Origin: Luscinia megarhynchos
Lineage: Eukaryota; Chordata; Aves; Passeriformes; Turdidae
DNA: 64,000 bases
Assembly: GCA_034336665.1 (NCBI GenBank)
Contig: JAPFBE010000002.1
Location: forward strand, 17,214,906 to 17,278,905
Direction of reading: 5' to 3'
Shown here: positions 50,180-63,600 of the stretch, piece by piece
How the letters are laid out: every line of letters begins with the position of its first letter
Position numbering within the stretch: position 1 is the stretch's first letter
Translations under genes and position numbers: made by a program
The notes under the pieces: generated by a model
The model's database searches: none
Seen by the model: only the letters and a program-made list of their open reading frames with translations
What the model was told of the DNA's origin: nothing

Positions 50180-51080
50180 ATTTGTGTTGGGTCCAATCTA
50201 TTTATCAGTCACATTACTGACTTGGACAATGAATTATGGAGTACACATAAAGCTGGCAGATGGCATCTTTCTAGGAGGGATTCCAAGCACTTGGGAGGAC
50301 AAGATTAGTACTCAGAGTGATCCTAAAAATGTTGCTGAAATACTCTAAAACCAACAATATGAAATTCTAAGGAATGCTTATTGGGAAGGCAGAAAACCAA
50401 CAGAAAATATGAAATGGCTGAACAGAAAATTATCTGTCAGCAATGATGCATTAAAACATCTTAATATGTTTGAACATTACATCGAGTGAAAAGGACCAGT
50501 GTCATTGTGGAGTGTACTGGGTGGCATGCCATAAGATAGAGATGGATCTCTTTATTCTGTCCTGTGTAGCAGTATCAGGACTTCAGCTAAAATATGTGGT
50601 CAGATTTTGAGCATGGCATTTTAAGAAAAAATGCAGACTTACTAGAGTGCAGGCTAAGAGCATAAACACTGCTAAGGAGTTTAAAAATGTGACAGGAAGT
50701 TGAAAGAAATGGATTTGTTTGGTTTTAAAAAGTGAGGAGCAATTCAGTAATCATTGAATATGTAAAAAGATTCTGTAATGAGCACAAACATCAGTTACTC
50801 TCCATGTTCACCCAATGTAAAAAAGAAATCACTGCCTTAATTTTCCAAAAGGGAGAAAAAGGTTAGATTAGATTAAATTAGATATTTTAAAAAAACTTTA
50901 CATCTGCAAAGGCTTTTAAGGACTGAAAGAGGCTGCCTAGGGAGCTTTTTTATTTCATAATTGAAGACCTCTGTGAACAGATTAGACAAAAATCAAATGG
51001 TCTGAGAATATTTGACAGTCTCTCAAAGCAGGGAGAGCTGAGTTTTAAGGATGATTTCCATTCCTGCATTTCTATGATGT
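50180..51080 (+). mobile_element. decayed CR1-type LINE, 3' half
   Basis: Landmarks of the CR1 3' half occur in order on the plus strand. 'gtgttgggtccaa' (50183-50195) is the DNA of the SVLGP motif. 'gacttggacaatg' (50219-50231) corresponds to the '.NDLD.G' region. 'gctggcagatgg' (50252-50263) stands where CR1 has 'aagtttgcagatgacac', the catalytic FADD box. 'cagattttgagcatgg' near 50611 corresponds to 'cagttttgggc'. 'aggctgcctaggga' (50930-50943) matches the 'aggctgcccaggga' block. The end 'atttctatgat' (51068-51078) is the CR1 3' terminus (ATTCTATGATT-type). The frame is broken throughout and the 5' half is absent, so it is an old, 5'-truncated, inactive copy. Confidence 0.75.
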
Positions 51081-54000
51081 TACTGCTAAAACCCCTAGAA
51101 AATAATATTCTTAAATTACCCAAAATCCATATTTACTTTCTTAAATAACTCACATTTATAGAAAAGATTAAATGCAATGAGAAATTCATATTGATCATGT
51201 CAATTGCAGATAGTCCCTTTGGGATTTACATTTCAGTGTGGAAAGCTTCCTACAAACAAACCAACAAACAAAATCTTGATAAACTACTTTTTACTTGTCT
51301 CAGAAAGTGCAGGGAGAGTTTATATCCCTTTGAAATAAAAGGTATTATTTGTATTGGTTACAAGAGGGAATACTTTTTTCAGGATTGAGATTTGTTGTGT
51401 TTCTTCCTGGAGAAGTGCACTTGGATTATCAGCAGATTTGTAAAAATTGCAAGTCAAATTTAGTAGGATTGGGTACCTATTAAGCTCATAAAACATGGTT
51501 TGCACATCAATTGTATGGTTTTTTTTTAAATATGATGATATTATGATACATTACAGATGTAATGCCATAATTTTTTTATTTGTAATTTTTTGGAATGTAG
51601 AATTTTCAGAAGTATTTCTAAAGGTGTTAGGTATAACCTTGTCACTGAAGTGTTATATCTTCTTAAACTCATGCAGTGGAATAGCATTTTTAGCTAATAA
51701 AATTCTTAAACTTGTGCTCTTTGTGATTGCTAGTGCCAAAAACCCTGCTAAGAAAGTAGCCATATCTGAGCCTTAAGTCATGACAGACAGATTTCAAAGA
51801 TTAATATGTCTGTAATCTACATGCAAGTCATTTGATTTTAAAACAGTAGGACTTGCAGAAGGAAACTTTTCCCAGGTGCCAATGTGCTTTAACTAGATGC
51901 TAGTAAGTAACGTTGTAAATATTACAATTACACACATTTCAAAGAGAGTCAAATAGCCTTTCCCTTTAACCCTCTGCCAAGTTTAATTCTTCCTAAAATT
52001 ACAGAGTGACTGTTCTTCAGACATTGAAGTGATCTGCCACATAGATACCAGCATACAGTTAGTAACAACAGCACCATGCAGATGCAAAAAATACAGCAGC
52101 CTACTCAAAATTAGGTTTAATGTTTATGACTTTCTAAGATCAGGAGCTGCGACTTCCCCTTGTCTCGCTGTCTTTCCCTTCTCATACCTGCTGCATTCAG
52201 ATCACTTTTACAATAATGATGTTCTCATTGTGAGCATGTGCTCAAGACCTTACTCATACCTTATAGGCTACTGATTGGCTTTACCTCACCGTGCATGAAG
52301 GTGTCAGTAGGTATTAATAATACTGTGAAAGAGATAACAGTATTTCCATAAATTGACCTTCTTGATGATGACTTCACCCCATTTTCTTCAGTTCAGTTTA
52401 ATGACTTGAAGAGTGTTCGGTGATGAAACCATTCCCAAGCATAAATTATTCACTACAGGAAAAAAGTAGTAGTTCCATTTTGCAATTTTCCATCAGTGGC
52501 TGAACCTCTGCAGGTGAATTGTCTGCAGAGGCAGAACAATTCTCCTGACCCTCATAAACTTATTTGCACTCTTTTAAAACAAGATAGCAATAAAAAAAAT
52601 TGAATAAGGAGAAAAAAATTTCTTCAAAATTAATGTTGACCCATCCATTTGTGCTCTTAATGTGTGTATATATATACATATACATATAGCTTGTAGAAGA
52701 AAAAAAAATTAAAATACATTTGCTCTAGATCATTAACAAGGAACTTCATTTAAAAGGATACAAATAAGAAAGATCAAAGAGCTGGACTAGAACCAACATG
52801 ACCATAAATATTTTAAATGCTTGACATTACATACCAGACACAAATAAACAGAGAAGCAAATTATAGCTAGTATTTCTAAACATAAAAATATTTACCATCT
52901 GCGTGTTAATATTTGCATATTCAGTACTAGCTTTTTAGCTATGTTTCTGAAATTATGATTTTCCTATTATCTCTCTGTTGCTTATTATACCACACTGCCA
53001 CATTCACCTGGAATTTGATGCAGAGAAGAAATCTCTGCCTTTCTGCAGGGAGAGTTTTTCCAGGTGGGATGTACAGTGTCTGCTGTCCTTCCCTGGTGTT
53101 TTTCCCGATCTGTTTCCTTGACATCTTGCATCTGCTGGAGGTGGTGGGGTGGAGGCAGCCCGCTGCTGGACTGCAGTGTCTGCTACTGTCGGGGAGAAAT
53201 GTGCTCAGAGATGAGTCGTAAATTCTCAGCTAGATCATAAGAATGGGCACCGTACAGGGAAGCCTGTTTGGAGCTCCAGAATGCCTGCTTTCTGATTTAT
53301 ATAGATTTTTTTTTTTAGTACACATCACAGCCCTAACTGACTCAAAGTGTGAACTTTTGGGGTACAAGGTCTGTTAAAGCTTATACACTGTCATGAATGG
53401 AAACTACTCTTGAATTTATGCTGTGCATAAAGTCAGAGAGCAGAAATTTTGTTCCATCAGCACAATTTGGAAATATGATAATAGGCCTGTAGAAAATGGA
53501 AATTCTGCAGAGATTTTTGTAAATTACTTTCCCACTTAGACACCTTAAAACACCAAAACATTTCCTTTCCTTTTACAATATGTCCTTTCAAAGATATCCC
53601 TTTCCCTGATGCTATTGGGACAATCATTTTAAGCCACATATCAGAAGGTAGGATATGAGGAAATAAAAGGAAAGCTGTTGTATACATGCATCATAATCTT
53701 CTGATATTCAAGGGAATATAATCTTATATTAGGAACTACTTGGCTGTTCCAAGAGGTGCCAAATTATGAAGATCTAAATCAAACCTGGTAGACCATCATA
53801 TTTTAGCAATTTGATGGATTTTCTCTTGCCTTTTACCCTTATTACTGTGTAACTGCACAGAAGTTGTAATTCCTGAAAAGTCCCAGAATGGTAAATGCAG
53901 TTCAGATCTGGGCACTTGCTGGTTTCTCCACTTTGAAAGGTAATTGAATGGGAACAAGTACAAGTGCAATTGAATATGTAGGCTAGAGGCACTAAGTTGC

Positions 54001-56583
54001 AGCCTCAAAGAGGTCATGCAGAAATGAATTTTTAAAAAGGACTATAAAATTGCATCTAAGATAGATGGGGTGCAAAAGCAATATTTAAATGAAATTGTTA
54101 TGGATATAAGTCACTTGCCAGGCATTCTAACTATTTCCAACATAAAATATGTTTTCACTTCATATATAAAACATTGTTATTATTCACATCCTGTGTCATG
54201 TTAACATATTAAAACTTAAATGTTTAATGCATATATTAAAATTTTGTGTCATCATTAACACCGCTGATGAATACCCTTTAACAAAAATAATGGAAAAGAT
54301 ATGTCAAGGCAGATAATTTTTACAATTAGAATAAAAATATGTAACCTAAAGTGTGATAAGATAGAACCGTTTAATTCAAAGTTTCACAATCCCCTCTCCT
54401 TGCTCATGGGAATCCAACTGCCATTTGTTTTCCTATTAAATGACATTTCACATACTTTATTATAAACATAAATCACATCTCCTTTTGAGAAGGCAAATGA
54501 CAAACTAAATTTGAGGTCTGACTTGCATTTCTATGCTCTACCCAGGACTAAATAGATGAGCAGTTGCTATATAGATTGTATTTGATGGATAAACAAAGAG
54601 AGGCAGTAGGTTATGGAAAACATGTCACTTGGAACTGACATCTGCCCTCATAATTCGTGAGTGTCTTACCCTGCCATGTCACCTCTGCAGACATCAGTTC
54701 TCCATCCTGGTTCATAACATCCAGGGAAAGAGATTTACTCTTTTTTTTTAAGTCAAGCTGGCCTCCTGTAAAATGCATACCTTTCCCTAATGGGGGATTG
54801 TTGTAATTCGAACAGGGGATGTTCTCTTCCTGTGTGGTCAGGTGGGCAGGGAGAAATGCCCTCAGTACTGGGGATGATGTGTGCAGAACAGCAGGCAGCT
54901 GCACGGGAGCAGGAGGGTGTTGGCAGGGAGATGGGATCAGAGGAAGCGTGCTCAGGCTGCCCTTTGTGGGAATCCCATGGGATGGGTGAGACAACTCCAG
55001 CCAGCAAGGTGCCACCAGCACAGTCCCAGCTTCAGGGTCACTGGGTGTGTTTAAATGGAACCTTCCAGAGAATTTATTTTTTTCCATCAGCAATGATTTC
55101 CTTCCCTGGCATGCAGGAGGTGTTGGTGCTGGCAATCCATCAACACTTCTCCAATGGACCCACACAGAGCTAGTGCACCAGTGCCACTGAGGCAAAACCT
55201 CTGTTTGACCAGCAGGGCTGGATATATCTGGGCTAGATATTTTAATATAGAGACATGGTTAGGTTTGTCTGCACCAAATCTAGAGACACCCACTGAATTC
55301 ACCTGAATTAATGAAACAAGGGTTCACTAGTTAAGGCTTTACAAGTGGAGAAAGGAAATAAACTACCTTAATAAAATTGCTGAAAACTACAAGGTGCAAC
55401 ATACTGGAGTGGAAATCCCTAACATTTATAGCTCATCATTTCTAACTCTTACAGTTTTATTACCATTTTTATAAAGATCAGGTGTTCGGAAATTTTTTTT
55501 CCTAAAAAGACATTCTTACAATCAAGTGGTTAAAACATTATCTTGACTTTCATTTAAATATGGTGCATTTATTGATCATACAGCTGTAGAGAAAAATTTA
55601 AGGATTTGATTCTTCAGGGTTCACAATTGAAAAGACAAGCAAATAAAACTTAAAGCATTTTTTTTTTCCTTTGTTAAACTTCTGGGGTTGTAATTGACTC
55701 CAATATTCAGTGACCCAACTCAAGATTTCTGAAAGCTGGACATTGGCAATATCAATGCTCTTGTTCTGCAGAACATATAGTCAGCACATATTTGGCATGA
55801 CCTCCATAATTCATTCATGAGTTACACATTCAACCCAAATACATACTGAAAAAATCCTTCGTCGTGTAGTTTATTTTTATTTGGGTGATGTGTATTTATA
55901 ATGTGTAATGAAGAAACACAAGCCACTCTCATACTGTAGTATGCTTTTTATTTTCTCCTGTTATTGTGGGTGAGAAAATTAGTTTAGCCTGATTATTAGC
56001 CAAATTAATTGTAATGGGGAAGAGAGTGTCCCACTAGAACACCGAGAATAAACTTAATTTCACTCTCTTTCTTTGTGATGCAAATCAGTAAATGAGTTCA
56101 GATATTTGCCTTTTACCTAGCATTTCTCTGTCTTCCACTAGCACAAAATTATTTAGGAATAGTTGTTTAATGATATTTTTTCAGATAGACAGATTAACCA
56201 CATTTATTTTTACAGAGAAAGAGCGAGAGAGCTTTAAAGCTTTGTAGAGCTTTAAAAATTCTTGTGCATAACTATCGCTTTTAAAAACTCATCTCTTAAT
56301 ATATTTTAATCTTTCCTCTGTCATTTAATAGCCTTTTTCAGTTGGATCTTTCGTAGAAAATTTAAGTATTTTAATTTTTTTTGTTGGGTTTTTTTTTTTA
56401 TTTAGGTTTTAGGAGCATCAGAAATATTAAATTTGTCCTTTTTTAGTTTGGCTTAAAAAATAGATTTTTAAAGTTAGCTAATGTGATGCTGATATTCATG
56501 ATGCCTTAAAAAAATCTACAGGAACAAGTAATCATAAAATGTGTAGGGTTTTTCTCATCTTTTCTAGGATCAGTTAATTTAAT
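51081..56583. other. unique non-coding DNA with a GC-richer patch
   Basis: No gene is supported. At 54611-55195 a GC-richer patch carries the longest open frame of the window (194 codons, minus), with an overlapping 127-codon plus frame. The product is Pro/Ser/His-rich and has no recognisable domain, so it is probably a stop-poor chance frame. An AT/ACAT dinucleotide run lies at 52661-52689. Several T-rich runs occur around 56340-56400. Confidence 0.55.
52661..52689. repeat. TG/TA dinucleotide run
   Basis: Imperfect mixture of TG, TA and CATA units. Confidence 0.8.
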
Positions 56584-56589
56584 GTTGAA

Positions 56590-56630
56590 TTTAAAAAAAA
56601 CAAAAAAACAAAAAAACAAAAAAACCAAAA
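56590..56630 (+). repeat. A-rich (CAAAAAA)n
   Basis: About four heptamer-like CAAAAAA units within an A-rich run. It could be the eroded poly-A tail of a retrocopy, but no gene-like sequence precedes it. Confidence 0.85.
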
Positions 56631-57288
56631 CCCAGCATTATTCTATTGATCAGAGGCTGAAAGAAATTTTGATGGAAGAACTGAAAGAACTCCATGACAT
56701 AGAAAATGATCAACCAATAAGCAAGAAAAGAGGAATATTCAATTCTAATAACTAATGATAAAAATGCCAGGAAATTTTTGAAACACCCTGACATGTAGCA
56801 GAACACATCAGATTCAGGTGAATCTGATAAATACAAGCAATAAGAATTACAAGAATTGTACCTTTTTAAACTGTTTAAAGTGTCATTTTCTGACAATGAA
56901 ATTATTAAAGGAAAATAAAAGGGGCTACTTTCTATAAAAAACTTCTACATCTTTAATTATCCATTTTTAATCAGTTAGGCATAAATCAACAGTCTTAAAA
57001 AAGAAAATTTTCAGAAAAGATATTTTTAGTCTCTGAAATACAAAGATTACAACTATAACAAATTCCCTGAAATTAAATTAAATTAAAATTGTCTTTTATC
57101 CTGTAATATGTCTAAAAAGGCTCATCTGAAATAGAATGTAAATGTCAAAAAAAGGAAAAAGCAACATCTGAGAAGTTATGGCAGACCTAATAGCATTCCT
57201 ATAAAAATAAATGCAGAAATTTTGACTATAATTTCCTTCTAAGTAACATATATTTTAGAAATAAAAAATGTCATTAAAATGCTGAATT
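56631..57288. other. unique AT-rich non-coding DNA
   Basis: A 101-codon minus frame (56591-56896) here ends in Phe codons that derive from the adjacent A-rich repeat. No gene supported. Confidence 0.6.
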
Positions 57289-57364
57289 AAACAAACAAAC
57301 AAACAAACAAACAAAAAGGCCAAAAAAACCCCAAAAAACAAGACAAAAAAACCCCAAAAAACAA
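57289..57364 (+). repeat. (AAAC)n followed by a duplicated A/C-rich unit
   Basis: About 6.5 AAAC units (57289-57315) are followed by two identical 21-base A/C units (57321-57341 and 57344-57364). Each has the form of an A-run, CCCC, an A-run and CAA. Confidence 0.9.
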
Positions 57365-59696
57365 ACCAAAAGATGAAAGAGCTCATAATCATATCACCAT
57401 CATGAAATTGGGGGAGCATATCAGGAAAAAGTTAACTGTTACACAATTTCCCATACTCATGCCTATTTAGGAAAAAAAAAAACCCAAACCCCTGTCATTT
57501 GAAATATCATACATGTACATCATAGATCACTGCATATGCATGAAGGTGTAGCTTTAAAAAGAAATCAGGCAACATTTGACTATAAATATTTTCTGGAGCA
57601 TTTATATACCACAGGAAATAATATTCTAAAAGGCTTTTCAAAGGATCATAAGGGAGCTCACCATATTTTATTGAACTCGGTTATGCACTCCCTTATAGAT
57701 TATGTTGGAAAATCCCAGTGTACATGATAATACAAATCGAAACAGCTGCTGTTTTATCCATTGCACTACAAACAGAGACCTACTGCAGTCAGTGCTGACT
57801 ACCAGAGTTGTCAGATTAACACACCGGGGCAATTGGGCGAGGGAGGTGATTTCCTCTTCTCAGTGTGCAACTTGATAGTGTTTCACAAATCACTGCTCCC
57901 TATCTGTTTTCTGCTGTTGAATCTAAAACCTGCTTTCTGTATTCCTCTGTATAGATCTTCACAGAACCAGATACACATAAATCATCACTTCACAAATCTT
58001 AGCTTCTTAAATACAGCCGTGCATACCTGGCCTGATGACAGCAGCCCTGAGCACCTGGCAGCTCACACTGCTGCCAGCAGCACCAGCTGAATTATTTACA
58101 CAGCTTTGGAGTCAGCTCAGGTACCAACATGGGCACAACACCATGCTCTGGTGATCACACCACTAGCACAAAATGTCCTGGATTACCTGAAATAAGACTT
58201 AAGCATTCTTACTTTCCAAAACAGGACAGTTACACACAGGCAGGGCACTGGAAATTATCTGTGCCACTTCAAATCTCTTGAAACATGCCTAGGAATTGCT
58301 TGGGGTGATATTAGCTAGCTAGTCCAAAGCAGTGGAAGAGCCCAAACTAACAATTCAATAGCATAAAGGGTCAATGCCCAATCCTAAACCTAATTCCCTG
58401 ACAGGTTTCAGTACAGCAGCATGAGTCTGGCTACAGAAACCACATTTACTTTTCTATCAATAAAGTATTAGAGACAAATCTTTTCTTCAGCAGCCACAGG
58501 AAAGTAAAAGCTGAGAAAAGCATTCAGATAAGATGAAAAACTGTGTTTCAGTGTTTAATGGTAATAGACACTCAACCATAAATATTTTTTCCAGACTCAG
58601 TGTATTTTACTCACACTTTAGACAGCCCAGTATTTCTGTGGTAAATCTCAAACCAAACTTCACAGTTTAGTTTCAGAATAACAGAGTGTTTAATTAAAAG
58701 CTGTGACTTATAGACAAGTTTTTTTCCTATATTAATATTTAGTTAGTTAGTGTGCTGGAAATTAGCATTTACTGATGGAAGGGTAGCACGTAGTTCCCAA
58801 TGCCATCAAAATAGAAATTAAAGCAGGAAAACACACACAGCAGTGTTTCTGATGAAATGAAAAACGTGATGCATAGTGATTTCCAGTAGCCACCAGGTAT
58901 CAAGGCCAACAGGCTGAGTTGCTCTAAATACTCATAAACAGGGATGGGGAAACAGCCTTTTCACACTCCTGAAGCTTTCTTTACCAGTCTTCTCATATAG
59001 GCTTCGTGTGACTGTTGTTTTGAAAGGCTGAGGTCAAATATTCTGTTTCAGTGTTCAGGCTGTTTTCCCCCTTTCCTGGAGAGCAGCTACTGTCTGTTAT
59101 TTCCTGCAGTGCACGTGTCAAGCCCATCTCAGTGGGGCTGGCTCTCCTCTCCAAAAAGGCTTTCCCAGGGAGAGGAAGGCTGACCACCCTTGTGATGATA
59201 GCTGCCATTTCCACTGCTTGCAGTGAGGAAATTCAGCTTGACTCAGGGAAGGAGGCCCCCTCCTGATTTCCACAGACAGGGATTGCAGTAGCAAGCAATA
59301 AATGAATGGGGGAAGCAGAAGATATTCTGGAGTGCCAAGGGGAAAGTACTTTGAGAGTGGCTGAAGAGGATTGAAGGGATGGGTCTGAAGGGACTGTGAG
59401 AAAAGGGTGCATGAACATGAAACATGGGGGAAGGGTGTCAGAAAACAGCACCATGTAAGTGTAGGCTAAAAGAGAGTGTGTGTGGTCTCTAGGCAGAATA
59501 CAGGATGCAATCTGTACATAGAAAAATATTACTTAGCAGTGCTAAGTGTCTAAAACCAATTGCACTGCAAAACCTCTGATGTGCTAATGTAAATAAATTG
59601 CTAGTGTGTACATATATATGTATTCATTCTTTAAAATATACTTATCATTGCAATATCAGTAGGTAGTACATATACACTATATAGTAAATATCTATT
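57365..59696. other. unique non-coding DNA
   Basis: No gene or known repeat recognised. Frames include 109 codons at 57761-58090 (plus) and 71-73 codons in a GC-richer patch at 58990-59270, open on both strands. None has a known domain. Confidence 0.6.

Positions 59697-59784
<88 letters not shown>
59697..59784 (+). repeat. (TAGA)22 perfect tetranucleotide microsatellite
   Basis: Twenty-two uninterrupted TAGA units (88 bases) run from 59697 to 59784. The minus-strand translation gives repeated YLSI, so the 91-codon frame across it is an artefact. Perfect arrays of this length are usually highly variable between individuals. Confidence 0.98.
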
Positions 59785-60554
59785 ATGATTTTCAGGGTTT
59801 CAGCAGTACAAGATGTTTCAGCACACAGTGGAGCTGATACATGCTTCCTCCATTGCACACTGAACAAGCAGAAGAGAACCTTCACTCTTTTAAAGAGAGA
59901 GAACACAAAAACAATTTAAACAATTTTAAAATTAATGGAGCAAAAGTGAGGTTAAGAAAGTATGTCTGTCTCTAAAACAAAGAAAATAAGACCACTAACA
60001 TAAAAAAGTTACCTAGTCTGGGGACCAGGCAGTCTTTCCACCCTGCAGTACAACTGGAGGTATTAGCAGCTTTTTTCACGTGCAGGAGTGTGAGTTGTCC
60101 AGATGTCTCAAAATGTAAAATGCAACACAGTGCTGTAGCCATTTTCCTTGTGTCCATAAGCATTTTATCCAGTTGTCTACCTGTGTATAGGGATATAACC
60201 ACATACAACATACAAACACATATAATAGCTTGCTTAATGCCTGCTGAGCTTAAATACACACACATTTACAAGGTATTTATTGAGGGAGCTACTGCCTCTT
60301 GATCTTCTTTTGCATTTTAATAAAATCAGCCTTTCTGAAGAAGCTAATTATGTAGAGCCTCTCTGTATCTCATAAATCTCACCCATCTTACTTACTCTAA
60401 TAAAAAAACTGGAATACAATTTGCTTTTAGATTGCTCTGACCAGGAAGACCTGGAGAATGTTCCCCCACCCAACATCCTTTCGATTCATCTCCATTTTCC
60501 CTTGCTAGGAGGTGTGCCTTTGTAACTGGCGGTGCTGGGTGAAGCGCCCTGCTG
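59785..60554. other. unique non-coding DNA
   Basis: A 97-codon minus frame (59972-60265) and short plus frames show no recognisable domains. No repeat recognised. Confidence 0.6.
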
Positions 60555-60606
60555 TGACGTGAGACGTCGGGTTCTGTCAGTCACATCAGCTGATGTGATG
60601 CGACAG
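60555..60606. promoter_or_regulatory. CRE-like sites and E-box palindrome
   Basis: TGACGTGA (60555-60562, one mismatch to the CRE octamer TGACGTCA) is followed at once by GACGTC (60563-60568). Twelve bases later TCACATCAG/CTGATGTGA (60581-60598) forms an 18-bp perfect palindrome centred on the E-box CAGCTG. CTGTC (60574-60578) and GACAG (60602-60606) add an outer stem. The cluster suggests bZIP and bHLH binding or a small cruciform, but function is not shown. Confidence 0.3.
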
Positions 60607-63600
60607 AGCCTAATGTGGTGGGACCCATGCCCTGCTGAGTGTCTGCTGTGTCACTGCACTGTTCAGGGGCTGGCTTCTCTGAGAGGGAATGCAGTGAAGG
60701 AAGCCAGGCTTCCCACGGCTGATGGAGCTAAATGATTTTGTGCATGAAAATGCAATAAGGTGTTTGCTGCATATGCAGGCACAAGTAGCATATTTGGCAT
60801 GTTTTTGTTTTTCTATTTGTTTGCAATGGCAAACAAATGATACCCAGTCGTGAATTTTGCATAAGTTTTCTGTCCATCTTGTAAAATTCTGTCTAGGGTC
60901 TATCTGAGGGCAGGACTGGCATGCCACCTCTTGGAGTGCTGCTCTGCTTAGGACAAATGCTGTTTCTGGAAGACCCATCCACTACTCCCTGATGGGTGCC
61001 ACAGTGCAAATTCGAAGGTCTCCTCCTGCAGCCCCTCCACATTCAGAGCCAAACAGCCACTGCTTTTCTAGCAGCTTTTTCACACCAATTCTACCCTATG
61101 CCCCTGATCCTCAGCAAAAAAATCATCTTGAGGCAGCTTATCCTAGTGGCAGTTCCTCTCAGAATGCAAACTAGTATCTGAAAAAGCACTATAAAGTTTA
61201 CTCAGATCTTAAAAATGTTTTCAGAATACTTCCAAGGAAATAAACCCAGTAATCACCCATTAAGACATCACACTTAGCAGAAATGTTGACTTTTAAGGAT
61301 ATGGCTTTCTCTACACTTTTGGCAGTGACAGCCCTCAGATCTCTGTATCTTGTTCCTATTAGTAGTCCTTCCACGTGAGACACAGGAGCTGGTGAAGCCC
61401 ATAAAAGAAAGCAAGTCAGTCCTGCCCTCATCATCTGCCAGTAATAGAACTCCTAGTGAAACTGGATGGGTAATGAGAGTAAATTCCTCTTTCTCAAGTC
61501 AGCTCCAGGTGAGAGTTCTAGCAAGATTTTTTTATATCTTTTGGCTAAGTGCTCCACTCTGAAATTTTGGCCATCCCAACAATGCATTATCACTAGTTTC
61601 ACCGCAGTGATAAAGCAAATTTTACCACAATTTTTCAAAATGGCTTTGACATGGGCCAACTTGATCACAGAGAAGTTGCTGATTAGCTTTTTTTTTCCAA
61701 ACCCCCTGAGTTTCTGTACATATTGGTTATGGTAGAAATGCACCCCTGTTTACTATTCTCATTGTGGAGTAGTCCAATAAATAGCAGTGTTGCCAGTACA
61801 GGGAAAGCCCTTTGAGTTAGATACTAATATGGAAGAAACATCTTGTGTCAGAATCCACAGGAATGTGCAAGAAAGATGGTTTATATATCTTCTGGCACAA
61901 TTTCTTAGGAACTTGTCAGCCAGTTGCTACTATACAAAAACTTATTTTTAAAAAAATCCAGACTAAAAAATAAACCCTGACTCAATCAAATATATCAATT
62001 TTTATGTAGCTAAACAATCGATTTATGTTCCTACTCCATTTAAGAGTCTCCTGAATTCTTTGTCTTTATTTTACATTGGAAATTACTGGCTTAGAGAAAG
62101 ATGGACTAAGCACATCAAAAGGGAGAATAAGCCAAAAAGCTTGCTTTTAGGGAAAGCATCATTGGGATTGTTATTAATACAAAATGTGTTATCTTGGTAG
62201 AAAACAGAAAGGGTTGGGTGGAGGAGAACACAGAGAGAGTGAGACAGAGAGCAAACCTAAGAACTGGGAGCTTCAATGGGACTTTGGAAAATATTCATTT
62301 CAATGAGCAGACTTCACAAAGACAAGGTCCACAGACAAAAAACAGAGAAATCTGTGTGTCTCAACAGTCCCAACACTGAGATAAGTGGCAGAGGGGTTAT
62401 CAAAATGAGCTCATGCCAAATGCTGCTGCATGGAGCACATGAACAACACCTTCCTCCACTGCCATACAAAGCTGCCAACCCCCAGCATTGAGTCAAGCAG
62501 GTTTTTAAAACCCTTACTTCAGCCAAGATACGGTTTCTTGTACTTAGAACTATAAATCAGTCTCTCAAATGTAGATGACTGTCTCATTCCTCATGATGGG
62601 AAGATGAGCTGGCAGAAATATCATTCCTTCTGGGAAGGAAGTTCAAACACTTTCAGACTAGGGTGCATGGCTTAGGTTTCCCAGTCACGTCAAGGACTCC
62701 AACCTACTAATCAACTCCCATTTTCCAAAAGGCAGACTTTCCTTTCTGACTGCACCACACCCCTTCCCCCTCAGGCCTTCACACCATGACTGACAGTGAC
62801 TGTGCACTGGGGTGATGACAGTGCTGCTGGGTGCACTCCTGCCTCCCCAGGCCCATCACAGCTGAGGTTCAGCTGTAGGAATGGTAAGGCTGCAAAGCCC
62901 TACAGGGCTTTGGCTCCGTGGTGCTCTGTCCAACTAAGATAAGGGCAACACTGCAAGCACGTGGTGACATCACTTCAAGGCTATAAATAAGCTTTGTGGT
63001 GTAAACAGAGGTTCCTGGATAGGCTCTCCTACCCTTAATAGTTAAGCAATGTAATTGTTATTTATTTTTTTATAGTTCCCTTTGATTTAATTGCCTATAT
63101 GCTCCCTAGGGTGCATTTTAATTACCAAACTACTACTTTGGGTCCTGGCTAAGTACTTCCACACAAAAGTGAGTCTTGAAATTCAGGAAAAGGTGAGTTC
63201 CTCATTGCTGGACAATGGCCCACAGTTTAAAATTCAGGATTTACGAGGTATTTCTCATCCATGGCATAAGTGGAGGCAGTTGGTGGAAAGGAGGTTAAGA
63301 AGGTGACATCTACCTATTTTCTCCTTACCCATTAATGTGCACAGATGGGTGAGGTGGCCATGTTCCAGCACATGGGACACTGTGTCCCACCTGCACTTCT
63401 ACAACAGATGCTGGAGACATCAAAGCTTGCAGGTCGGAATTTCCAGGAATTGGCTGTTGGCTGCCAGCACTGCTCCTCTGGGATTTGGGACTGGTAGATA
63501 CTGATATCACAGCTGTGTGCTCTAGTGCTCCAGCACTGGGTGGGGAGACGGCAATCCTGTATGAAGAATGTCATCAGAGCATCATCAGTCTGATTCCAGA

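Noticed and set aside
59631..59906. 91-codon frame with repeated YLSI
   Set aside because: The repeat is the translation of the TAGA microsatellite.
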